Positions 1 through 5,670 of a stretch of DNA of 6,324 nucleotides are shown here, one piece after another. The position numbers were made by a program, and so were the translations under genes. The DNA comes from Burkholderiales bacterium (lineage in GTDB: Bacteria > Pseudomonadota > Gammaproteobacteria > Burkholderiales > Burkholderiaceae_C), in contig JANXMO010000684.1 of assembly GCA_025354615.1 (NCBI GenBank), forward strand, positions 1-6,324. The letters are read 5' to 3'. How positions within the stretch are numbered: position 1 is the stretch's first letter; each line of letters opens with the position of its first letter. The notes under the pieces were generated by a model. That model was not told where the DNA came from and ran no database searches. It worked only from the letters and a program-made list of their open reading frames with translations.

Positions 1-1044
1 GTCCAGGCTGCGGCTGAGATGGGCGCCGAACACGCGGCGCTGCTCGGCCTGCTGGAACTGATCGCCGTTGGCCGGGTCGTCAAGAAAATAAGTGAAGTTG
101 GACGACAAATCGAGCCGCGACTGGATGGCGTAGGCATTGAACTTCAGCACACCGCTGGCCTGTGTGCGCTGCAGGTCATAGGACAGGCTGCGCCGGGCGG
201 TGCTGCCGCCATCGGTCGGGTCGATGGCGCCGAAACGGCCGATCAGGCCGCTGTCGACGGCGCGCTGCGGCACCTGGTCGGTCGCATTCCAGCCGGCGGC
301 ATAGGCCATTGCGGTCAGCGACTGGTGGTTGGCCGCATCACCATCGCTGTAGCGCAGCACGCCGTTCAAGCGATGGAATTTTTCCGGGTTGTCCCACGGG
401 CCGTTGTTGTGCGCGGCTTCCACGGCCCACAGCAACTGGCCGGTACCGAATGGGGCTGATTTCGTCAGCAAGGCGCGCGCATAGCCGTGCTCGCCCACCG
501 TCAACGAGCCGAGGCCGCGGGGCAGCGCATCGAACAGGCGGATACGGGCCGCGCCGGCCGATGAAAAGTCACCCTCGGCCGCGTCATACGGGCCTTTTTT
601 GTAGTTGATGCGATCAACCAGCTCGGGAATCAGCCAGTTCAAGTCGCTATAGCCCTGGCCATGCGCATGCGTCGGCATGTTGACCGGCATGCCGTCGACG
701 AAAGTGGCGAAATCGGTGCCGTGGTCGAGGTTGAAGCCGCGCAGGAAATACTGGTTGGCCTTGCCGTCACCGCTGTGCTGGGTGACGATGACGCCGGGCA
801 CGAACTCGAGCACCTCGGCCGGGCGCAGCGTTGGCCGGCTCTCGATCAGCTGCGAGGTCACGCTGCCGCTGCTGGCGGCATCGGTCGTGCCGATGGCGGT
901 GTTGTAGTTGCCGCGGATGACGACGGTGCCCAGCTGCGTGGCGGCGGGCGCGGGCAGCGTTTGCGCGTGCGTCGAGGTCGTCGGCACACAACAGGCAAGA
1001 GCACCAGCGGCGGCCACGGTCAGGCGATTGAAAAGAAAAGGCAT
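1..1044 (-). CDS. TonB-dependent outer-membrane receptor, N-terminal 348 residues (cut by window edge)
   Basis: The frame is open from an ATG at 1044-1042 to the left edge, so the C-terminal barrel is missing. An in-frame TAG lies upstream, with no other ATG between, which fixes the start; no clear Shine-Dalgarno is visible. Residues 1-27 look like a Sec signal peptide: Arg7, a hydrophobic stretch, and likely cleavage after THA27. A TonB-box-like segment (LGTVVIRG, about 38-45) follows. The plug domain runs to about residue 170, with family features LRPAEVLEFVPGVIVTQHSG, YFLRGFN, FVDGMPVNMPTHAHGQGYSD and INYKKGPYDAAEGDFSSAG. Beta-barrel strands begin after that. Such receptors bind a metal chelate, vitamin or similar ligand outside and import it using TonB/ExbB/ExbD energy. 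The ligand cannot be read from sequence. A NikR-type gene directly upstream and a NikR-like inverted repeat before the start suggest a nickel (or cobalt) complex; this is inference from context. Confidence 0.93.
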   Translation of the reverse strand, partial: MPFLFNRLTVAAAGALACCVPTTSTHAQTLPAPAATQLGTVVIRGNYNTAIGTTDAASSGSVTSQLIESRPTLRPAEVLEFVPGVIVTQHSGDGKANQYFLRGFNLDHGTDFATFVDGMPVNMPTHAHGQGYSDLNWLIPELVDRINYKKGPYDAAEGDFSSAGAARIRLFDALPRGLGSLTVGEHGYARALLTKSAPFGTGQLLWAVEAAHNNGPWDNPEKFHRLNGVLRYSDGDAANHQSLTAMAYAAGWNATDQVPQRAVDSGLIGRFGAIDPTDGGSTARRSLSYDLQRTQASGVLKFNAYAIQSRLDLSSNFTYFLDDPANGDQFQQAEQRRVFGAHLSRSLD

Positions 1045-1111
1045 GGGATTGTTGGAAAAAAATTTTGAGCAGGGCCAAAGCCACTAGCAGTGACGGCAAG
1101 CCTTCGCCGCA

Positions 1112-1144
1112 GCGTATGAAGTATTTCAGATTGTTCTTATACGC
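1112..1144. promoter_or_regulatory. Candidate NikR operator (inverted repeat) before the TonB receptor gene
   Basis: The arms GCGTAT (1112-1117) and ATACGC (1139-1144) are perfect inverted repeats. Read as half-sites this is GTATGA-N17-TTATAC (1114-1142). The E. coli NikR operator is GTATGA-N16-TCATAC, so one half-site is perfect, the other matches 5 of 6, and the spacing is 1 bp longer. The site lies between the nikR-like gene and the receptor gene and covers the candidate receptor -10 box, the position expected for a repressor. The 1-bp spacing difference is the main doubt. Confidence 0.5.
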
Positions 1145-1158
1145 GAGCCATGTGACAA
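1130..1158 (-). promoter_or_regulatory. Candidate sigma70 promoter for the TonB receptor gene
   Basis: On the minus strand, TTGTCA (1158-1153, 5 of 6 to the -35 consensus) is followed after exactly 17 bp by AACAAT (1135-1130, 4 of 6 to the -10 consensus). Transcription would begin near 1123, giving a leader of about 80 nt. The -10 lies inside the candidate NikR inverted repeat. Seen by eye only; the -10 box is weak. Confidence 0.35.
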
Positions 1159-1182
1159 CAGATGCAGTACCGCACCGCCGCT

Positions 1183-1695
1183 TCAGCGCGCCGGCTTCAG
1201 CGGCCGCGGTTTTTTGGCAGGCGCTCGGCCGCGGGCGGCAGGGGCATGGCGGTGCGCCTGCGCCTGCGCGTGCGCCGCAGGGGCCACGGCCGGCGCCGGC
1301 AGGCTGATCAGATGAACGCTGCCCTGGTGCACGCCGCGCTCGGCGCACACCGCATCGGCAAAGCGCTGCACGGCGGCAGTGCTGCCTTTCAGAATCACCG
1401 TCTCCAGGCGGTGGTCATGGTCCAGGTGCACGTGTTGCGCGGCCACCGTCAGCTCATGGTGCGCGTGCTGCCGCTGCGTGATGCGCTCGGTCAACTCACG
1501 CTCGTGGTGGTTGAACACATACGACAAACAAGCCACGCATGGCGCCGCCGGCTGGGCCGCCTGCCGCGTGCGCGCCAGCTCGGCCCGCAGCAAATCGCGC
1601 ACCGCCTCGGAGCGGTTTGCGTAGCCGCGCCCGGCAATCCATTCATCAAAAGCCTTTGCAAGAGGTTCATCGAGCGAAATGGTGAAGCGGTCCAT
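1183..1695 (-). CDS. nikR: NikR-type nickel-responsive regulator with Cys-to-Arg change at the metal site
   Basis: This 170-residue protein aligns by eye along the whole E. coli NikR (133 residues). Residues 1-45 are the ribbon-helix-helix DNA-binding domain: MDRFTISLDE keeps R3 and T5 of the DNA-contacting strand, and GYANRSEAVRDLLR follows, keeping E30 and D34. Residues 53-133 are the ACT-like metal-binding and tetramer domain (LSYVFNHHERELTERI, HHELTVAAQHVHLDHDHRLE, ILKGSTAAVQRFAD, ERGVHQG). The E. coli nickel ligands H76, H87 and H89 correspond to H77, H88 and H90, but the C95 position is Arg96 (codon CGC). A tail of about 37 residues, Ala/Pro-rich with H142, H148 and H150 and a basic end, is absent from E. 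coli NikR. An in-frame TGA five codons upstream fixes the ATG; no strong ribosome site is seen. The gene lies upstream of the TonB receptor in the same direction and is divergent from fic. The family assignment is firm; nickel as effector is uncertain. Confidence 0.9.
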   Translation of the reverse strand: MDRFTISLDEPLAKAFDEWIAGRGYANRSEAVRDLLRAELARTRQAAQPAAPCVACLSYVFNHHERELTERITQRQHAHHELTVAAQHVHLDHDHRLETVILKGSTAAVQRFADAVCAERGVHQGSVHLISLPAPAVAPAAHAQAQAHRHAPAARGRAPAKKPRPLKPAR

Positions 1696-1705
1696 GCGGG
1701 CGGGT

Positions 1706-1717
1706 TTTCAGCTGAAA
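1706..1717. repeat. 12-bp perfect palindrome just upstream of the nikR start
   Basis: TTTCAGCTGAAA is a perfect palindrome whose near edge is 10 bp from the nikR ATG. It does not resemble the GTATGA half-site. It could be an operator for autoregulation or for another factor, or a chance palindrome; a 12-bp palindrome alone is weak evidence. Confidence 0.3.
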
Positions 1718-1827
1718 TTGAAGCGGCATTCGACCACAGCGCAGGCTGTATCGTCAGGCCGTTGAACGCAGCGGTTGGCAAAGACGAAGTGGATTGAGGC
1801 GATTGCGAGCAATTTGCGACTCAAAAA

Positions 1828-1857
1828 ATGAGTCGATTAAATTTATAATCGACTCAT
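1828..1857. promoter_or_regulatory. Palindromic operator over the fic -10 box and start codon
   Basis: The arms ATGAGTCGATTA (1828-1839) and TAATCGACTCAT (1846-1857) are perfect 12-bp inverted repeats around a 6-bp centre. A third half-site, CGACTCA (1817-1823), lies upstream in the same direction as the right arm and 33 bp from its matching bases (1850-1856), about three helical turns. The right arm includes most of the TATAAT box and the first two bases of the fic ATG, so a bound protein would block transcription. The Fic protein ends in a winged-helix-like domain and is the obvious candidate binder; that link is inference. Confidence 0.7.
1844..1849 (+). promoter_or_regulatory. -10 box of the fic promoter (probable leaderless transcript)
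   Basis: TATAAT is a perfect -10 consensus, with its last base 7 bp before the A of the fic ATG at 1856. Transcription would therefore start at or next to the start codon, giving a leaderless mRNA, which fits the absence of any Shine-Dalgarno there. The -35 region is poor: TCAAAA lies at the 17-bp spacing. TTGCGA at 1814-1819 is too far for this -10, but it is 17 bp from an alternative weak -10, TTAAAT (1837-1842). Confidence 0.55.
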
Positions 1858-3004
1858 GCGCTTGAGCGACGGTGAGATCCCATTGCAGACACTGATTTGG
1901 CAACAGCCGGATTGGCCGGCCCTGCACTTCAACCCTGCAGCGCTGGCGCAAGCCCTTGCAGCGGCTTGCAAAGCCCAGGGTGTCGTGGAAGGCAAGCTGG
2001 CGGCACTCGGCTTTGAGCAACACCAGGAAGTTGCCGCGGAAACCTGGGCTTACGAGGCCTCTTCCACAGCCGCCATTGAAGGTGAGCGGCTGGATCTTGA
2101 AGCGGTTCGTTCGTCGATTGCACGCCGCTTGGGCGTTTCTCCAGCGAAAGGCGCCCTCAAAACCCCGCGCCATGTCGACGGCTTGCTCGACCTCATGGAC
2201 GACGCCGTCAGCCACGCTACCAAGCCCGTCACACATCAGCGCCTTCATACGTGGCAGGCGGCGCTGTTTCCAACCGGGTATTCCGGCATGCGGCCGGTTC
2301 GGGTTGGACATTACCGCGAGCACACGGAGCACATGCAAATCGTCAGTAGCCGCGTCGGGCGTGAAATCGTCCATTACGAAGCGCCGCCGTCGGCCGCTGT
2401 GCCGGCGGAAATGGAGCGGTTCCTGGCTTGGCTGGAGAGTCCAAATGAGCTGCACGGGATGGTCAAAGCCGCGCTGGCACACCTCTGGTTTGAAACCATC
2501 CACCCTTATGAAGACGGCAATGGCCGCCTCGGGCGCGCCATCGTCGATCTCGTCTTGGCCCGCCATGCGGGTGAACAGGGCCGGGTGCTGCGCATCTCTC
2601 AACAATTGCTTACGCAGCGCGATGAGTATTACGCTCAGCTGAAGCGGGCACAGCACGGCACGCTGGACGTCACGGCTTGGGTCGGCTGGTTTATGGCGCA
2701 AATTCGGGCGGCATTCGACACAAGCTCGTCAGTCGTCAACTTGGCGCTTGCCAAAGCGAGGTTTTGGCATCAACACCGCGCCAAAAACCTGAGTGTCCGC
2801 CAGCGCAAGGTGATCAATGTTTTGCTGGATGCAGGGCCCGGTAGCTTTGAAGGCGGCATGAGCACCCGTAAATACGAAAGCCTGACCAGTGCCGCGCGCG
2901 CCACCGCCTCACGCGACTTGATTGAGCTGGCTGCCTTGGGTTTGTTGGTGCAAAGAGGTGCTGGCCGTGGGACGCGATATGACTTGATATTCGTGGCTGA
3001 GTAG
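1856..3004 (+). CDS. Fic-family protein AMP-transferase (DUF4172-Fic-winged helix)
   Basis: The protein has 382 residues. Residues 9-90 match the DUF4172 N-terminal region typical of one Fic subfamily (LIWQQPDWP). It contains the inhibitory-helix motif [S/T]xxxE[G/N] as T71-A-A-I-E75-G76, which makes this a class II Fic that carries its own inhibitor and needs no separate antitoxin. The Fic core spans about 120-285: GMRPVRVGHYREH, the target-binding flap segment GREIVHYEAPP, and the active motif H216-P-Y-E-D-G-N-G-R-L-G-R227, with catalytic His216 present and Tyr in place of the usual Phe. Residues 315-378 resemble a winged helix. Family members usually transfer AMP from ATP to a protein hydroxyl group; the target is unknown. 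The ATG at 1856 lies inside the palindromic operator and has no ribosome site. A later TTG at 1883, preceded by GGTGAG, is a possible alternative start. Third codon positions look more AT-rich than in neighbouring genes, hinting at acquisition. Confidence 0.92.
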   Translation: MRLSDGEIPLQTLIWQQPDWPALHFNPAALAQALAAACKAQGVVEGKLAALGFEQHQEVAAETWAYEASSTAAIEGERLDLEAVRSSIARRLGVSPAKGALKTPRHVDGLLDLMDDAVSHATKPVTHQRLHTWQAALFPTGYSGMRPVRVGHYREHTEHMQIVSSRVGREIVHYEAPPSAAVPAEMERFLAWLESPNELHGMVKAALAHLWFETIHPYEDGNGRLGRAIVDLVLARHAGEQGRVLRISQQLLTQRDEYYAQLKRAQHGTLDVTAWVGWFMAQIRAAFDTSSSVVNLALAKARFWHQHRAKNLSVRQRKVINVLLDAGPGSFEGGMSTRKYESLTSAARATASRDLIELAALGLLVQRGAGRGTRYDLIFVAE

Positions 3005-3016
3005 TACGCCAACCCG

Positions 3017-3152
3017 GGAATTTCGAAACATGAACCCGCGTCTTCGCCCCGATAGCCGCGTTGCAAATCCTCGCGATACCTTCGGGTATCGCTGTGGTTT
3101 GCACCTTGCCCTCGGGCCGAATCCATCGCGTTCATTTTGTTCCGAAATATCC
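3017..3152. repeat. Foldback element, about 136 bp, with UUCG-capped centre
   Basis: The sequence from 3017 to 3080 is an imperfect inverted copy of 3085 to 3152. Blocks that pair are: outer GGA-ATTTCG with CGAAATATCC; ATGAAC (3030-3035) with GTTCAT (3129-3134); TTCGCCCCGA (3043-3052) with TCGGGCCGAA (3113-3122), 9 of 10; GCAAATCC (3063-3070) with GGTTTGC (3096-3102), one bulge; and the perfect 8-bp core GCGATACC/GGTATCGC around TTCG (3081-3084). It begins 12 bp after the fic stop and has no coding potential. No poly-T follows, so it is not a standard terminator. It looks like a MITE-like or structured-RNA repeat, but neither a family name nor a clear target duplication can be seen. Confidence 0.65.
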
Positions 3153-3173
3153 AAGTGGGAGAGAGAGCAATGC
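3153..3173. repeat. Degenerate REP half, partial copy of 3321-3342
   Basis: The 21 bases here match 3321-3342 (AAGTGGGAGAGGGAGCCAATGC) except for one substitution (A for G) and one missing C. It is the right arm of a REP-like hairpin without its left arm. It starts exactly where the foldback element ends, suggesting decay or rearrangement in a cluster of repeats. Confidence 0.5.
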
Positions 3174-3218
3174 AACACGGGTGGTTGAGCCAGCATCAGA
3201 GAACTTGAAACAGTAACT

Positions 3219-3254
3219 CCCTCTCCCGCCCGCGGGAGAGGGCAGGGGTGAGGG
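3219..3254 (+). repeat. REP-like hairpin, first member of an inverted pair
   Basis: CCCTCTCCCGC (3219-3229) pairs perfectly with GCGGGAGAGGG (3232-3242), an 11-bp stem, followed by the tail AGGGGTGAGGG (3244-3254). This form, a GC-rich hairpin plus a GGGGTGAGG tail, is the common extragenic palindrome type of many GC-rich proteobacteria. It lies between convergent genes, the usual REP location. It may also limit read-through, but no U-tract follows. Confidence 0.8.
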
Positions 3255-3297
3255 ATGGCGCATGGCACCAACAGTGAATGCCATTGCGGCAGGGCTG

Positions 3298-3333
3298 CCC
3301 TCACCCCTACCCTCTCCCACAAGTGGGAGAGGG
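3298..3333 (-). repeat. REP-like hairpin, second member of the pair, inverted
   Basis: This is the reverse complement of the first unit with five differences in 36 bp. The stem CCCTCTCCCAC (3310-3320) / GTGGGAGAGGG (3323-3333) has a loop of AA, and the tail CCCTCACCCCT is at 3298-3308. Two of the differences change the apical G-C pair to A-T on both sides, so pairing is kept. With the first copy and a 43-bp spacer it forms a REPIN-like doublet. Confidence 0.8.
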
Positions 3334-3403
3334 AGCCAATGCCATCAAACATGCTTCAAGTTCACATGTGCTGGATCAATAGTTTCAACGCCGTAACGCC
3401 CGA

Positions 3404-3426
3404 CCTGTCACGGGTTGCATGACAGG
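3404..3426. repeat. 7-bp inverted repeat downstream of the glycosyltransferase gene
   Basis: CCTGTCA (3404-3410) and TGACAGG (3420-3426) are perfect inverted repeats separated by 9 bp, starting 21 bp past the stop codon of the minus-strand glycosyltransferase gene. It could form a short terminator hairpin for that gene, but no run of T follows on the minus strand, so a terminator role is doubtful. Confidence 0.3.
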
Positions 3427-3447
3427 ACTTGTCAACACAATGGGTCG

Positions 3448-5418
3448 CTACTGCGCCGCCAACGCCTCGGGCGCCAGCCCTTGCACCGCCCGTTGCCACA
3501 TGCGGTCGTACAGCGCTTCCAGCCGGCGTGCGAACAAGGCGCCATCGAACAGCGCGCTGTGCTCGCGCTGCGCCAGCAAATGGGTGTGCAGGCGGGCGCG
3601 GCGCGGTGCGTCGGTGGCCAGGGCAAGCGCGGTGTCGCGGTAGGCGGCGCGGTCGTCGCAGATGAGTTCATCGAGCGCCACCGCGTGCAGCAGGCTGGCG
3701 GCTACGCGCTGCGCGAAGGCGGCGCCACGCAGCGTGACGACCGGCACGCCGGCCCACAGCGCTTCGCTGGCGGTGGTGTGGGCATTGCACGGCCAGGCAT
3801 CGAGAAAAATGTCGGCACAGGCCAGGCGGCTGACGTGGTCTTCGATCGCCACCACAGGGGCGAACAGCAGCCGCGCCGGGTCAATGCCGCGGGCCTGCGC
3901 AGCCGCCTGCAGCGCGGCCTGCACATTGGTGTTCCAGCGCAGCAGCCACAGCACCGCGTCGGGCAGCGCGTGCAGCAGCTCGCACCACGTGGAGAACACC
4001 TCTTCCGAGATCTTGTACGACTGGTGAAAGCCGCACAGCACCGTGCCCTCGGCCGGCAAGCCCCAGTCGGCGCGGGTGGTCGGGCGCGGCAATGGTCGCC
4101 GCGCGTCGTTCGGCTGGTAGCAGCCGGGCAGCTGGGCAATGCACTCGCTGAAATGCGCCGCGTGCCCGAGGGGCGTGACGATCTCGTCGCCGATGAAGTA
4201 GTCGATGAACGGCGCGCCGCTGGTGCCGGGAAAGCCCAACCACGTCACTTGCAGCGGCGCCGGGCGGTAGGCGAGCACGGGAAACAGCGTGTCCGACGTG
4301 CCGCCTTTGAGGTCGACCAGGATATCGATGCCCAGCTCGCGCACGCGCTGGGCGATGGCCTTGAAGCTGTGGCCGCGCAACTCCTCGAAGTGCTCGCTCG
4401 AGGCGCGCACGCGCTGGCGCATGGCGCTGGCATCGTCCGGCCCGGTCGACAGCAAGGTGACCTCGACGCGGCTGCGATCGTGGCATTCGAGCATCTGCAC
4501 CATCAGCTGGCTGGTGGCGTGGAAATGGAAATCAGCCGACAAGTAGCCGATCTTCAGCCGCCGCTCGCCGTCGGCCGCCACGGGCTTGACGCGCGGCAAC
4601 GGGCGAATGCCCTGCGCCACATGCAGCGCGTAATGCGCCGTGGCTTTGCGCTGCTCCAGCGGGTCGTCGACCAGCACGACGTGGGTGAACGGGCTGGTTT
4701 CCAGCGGCGTGTCGGCCGGCGCGGCCTGCACCGCGGCGCGCACTTCGGCCAGCGCAGCCTCGGCCTCGGCCCAGCGGCAGGCTTCGCGCTCGAAGAAGGC
4801 AATCAAGCCGCGGCCCACGACTACGCTGCTGCCCAAACCCAGCAGCACCGCGGTGCGCACGCACTCGGCGGCTTCGGACTTCATGCCCATTTCTTTGAAC
4901 GACATGCCGAGGCGGAAGTGCGTGACCGCGTCGTCGATCTTCAGCGCCAGCGCATCGAAGAAAGCGCGCACGGCCTCGACATGGCGCCGGCAGCGCTGCA
5001 GCGCCAGGCCGTGCAGCACGTGCAGCAGCGGCTCGCGCGGCAGCGCGGGCGGCACCGCAGTTACGCAGGCCAGCACTTCATCGTCACGCCCCAGCAGGTA
5101 CAGCGCGTGGGCCTGCAGCGTGTAGGCGAGCGATTCACCGGGGTGCACGCGGCAGATGCGCACCAGGCGCTGCACCGCGTCAGCCGGCCGGCCGGCCTTG
5201 ATCAGCGCATGCGCCTCGGCCAGCTCGTAAGCCGCGTCAGCATGCAGCGCCACCGCTCGCGCGTAAACGCTGGCGGCCTGCGGCCACTCCAGGCGCGCCG
5301 CGTGCGCCTGGCCGGCCAGCCAGCAACGGTGTGCGCGCGCGCACGCCGAATGCAGCGGGGCGGCTACGGGGCGGGCGGGAACAGGCAGGGTGATCGCCAT
5401 GGCAGCGCGGGCGGGCAT
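3448..5418 (-). CDS. TPR plus GT41 (OGT/SPINDLY-like) protein glycosyltransferase
   Basis: The product has 656 residues from the ATG at 5418. About residues 25-235 are Ala/Leu-rich helical repeats of TPR type. The catalytic GT41 region runs from about 285 to 630: KIGYLSADFHFHATSQLM with the His corresponding to human OGT H498; ILVDLKGGTSDT; YRPAPLQVTWLGFPGTSGA, very close to the human OGT segment; GFHQSYKIS with the Lys matching K842; VLWLLRW; and PCNAHTTASEALWAGVPVVTL with the His matching H920, then RVAASLL. The human D925 position appears to be Glu. Family enzymes transfer GlcNAc from UDP-GlcNAc (OGT), or fucose (SPINDLY), to Ser/Thr; the sugar and substrate here are unknown. No signal peptide is evident, so it is likely cytoplasmic. 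A TTG at 5427 and an ATG at 5400 are other possible starts; an in-frame TAA seven codons above the TTG limits the extension. No strong ribosome site is seen. Confidence 0.9.
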   Translation of the reverse strand: MPARAAMAITLPVPARPVAAPLHSACARAHRCWLAGQAHAARLEWPQAASVYARAVALHADAAYELAEAHALIKAGRPADAVQRLVRICRVHPGESLAYTLQAHALYLLGRDDEVLACVTAVPPALPREPLLHVLHGLALQRCRRHVEAVRAFFDALALKIDDAVTHFRLGMSFKEMGMKSEAAECVRTAVLLGLGSSVVVGRGLIAFFEREACRWAEAEAALAEVRAAVQAAPADTPLETSPFTHVVLVDDPLEQRKATAHYALHVAQGIRPLPRVKPVAADGERRLKIGYLSADFHFHATSQLMVQMLECHDRSRVEVTLLSTGPDDASAMRQRVRASSEHFEELRGHSFKAIAQRVRELGIDILVDLKGGTSDTLFPVLAYRPAPLQVTWLGFPGTSGAPFIDYFIGDEIVTPLGHAAHFSECIAQLPGCYQPNDARRPLPRPTTRADWGLPAEGTVLCGFHQSYKISEEVFSTWCELLHALPDAVLWLLRWNTNVQAALQAAAQARGIDPARLLFAPVVAIEDHVSRLACADIFLDAWPCNAHTTASEALWAGVPVVTLRGAAFAQRVAASLLHAVALDELICDDRAAYRDTALALATDAPRRARLHTHLLAQREHSALFDGALFARRLEALYDRMWQRAVQGLAPEALAAQ

Positions 5419-5609
5419 GGCCGCCAAGTGAGCAATGGCAGCAGCTTAGGCCGCACGGCGGCAAGTGAAGCGAGGAAATGGCAGGGGTTTTGGCAAGAGC
5501 GCGGCGGCTCGTACGCAAGCCGCTTTGCGGGCCGGCAACGATCGCAAACGCCGCTGTAGGACCCTGCAACAGAAGGCCGTGCCCCACCGGAGACGGCGCC
5601 GCTGAACAC

Positions 5610-5633
5610 AGCGGGGGCATGGTGGCCCCCGCT
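5610..5633 (-). terminator. GC-rich hairpin after the Ser/Pro-rich protein gene
   Basis: AGCGGGGGC (5610-5618) and GCCCCCGCT (5625-5633) form a perfect 9-bp stem with a 6-nt loop. It begins about 38 bp past the stop of the small minus-strand gene and about 190 bp before the glycosyltransferase start. There is no T-run after it, so it may be an attenuator, a processing signal or a weak terminator between the two genes. The rest of this 252-bp gap shows no convincing gene or promoter. Confidence 0.4.
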
Positions 5634-5670
5634 CCACAGCGCGTTCAACCGCCAATTTGGCACCGATTTT

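Noticed and set aside
1045..1130. Riboswitch in the receptor leader (cobalamin or nickel-cobalt type)
   Set aside because: The leader is only about 80 nt and I see no recognisable riboswitch core or conserved box.
767..1348. A 193-codon minus-strand open frame across the receptor start and the nikR end
   Set aside because: It is out of frame with both real genes, covers the promoter and operator region, and its translation is compositionally biased.
1828..1848. A six-codon open frame starting in the left arm of the fic palindrome
   Set aside because: It lies upstream of the predicted transcription start, so it is probably not transcribed with fic; the ATG is a by-product of the palindrome.
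1754..2701. A 315-codon minus-strand open frame opposite fic
   Set aside because: No recognisable domain; it is opposite a frame with clear Fic motifs and a promoter.
3219..3242. REP hairpin as a standard rho-independent terminator for fic
   Set aside because: A strong stem but no T-run after it, a conserved tail instead, and an inverted second copy nearby; it fits a REP doublet better.
3017..3333. CRISPR array in the repeat-rich convergent gap
   Set aside because: The repeats are inverted and few, with no regular spacers and no cas genes.
2909..3352. A 147-codon minus-strand open frame over the repeat region
   Set aside because: The translation (LSHLWERVGVR, HPCPLPRAGEG) is the familiar false peptide from REP-like hairpins; the region is non-coding repeat.
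3415..5559. A 714-codon plus-strand open frame running antisense through the glycosyltransferase gene
   Set aside because: Its translation is rich in Arg, Gln, His and Ala with no domain, as expected from the complement of a GC-rich gene. The minus-strand frame has clear GT41 motifs throughout.
5364..5663. A 99-codon minus-strand open frame between the small protein gene and the glycosyltransferase gene
   Set aside because: It overlaps the glycosyltransferase N-terminus in another frame, spans the GC hairpin, lacks a ribosome site and has no domain.
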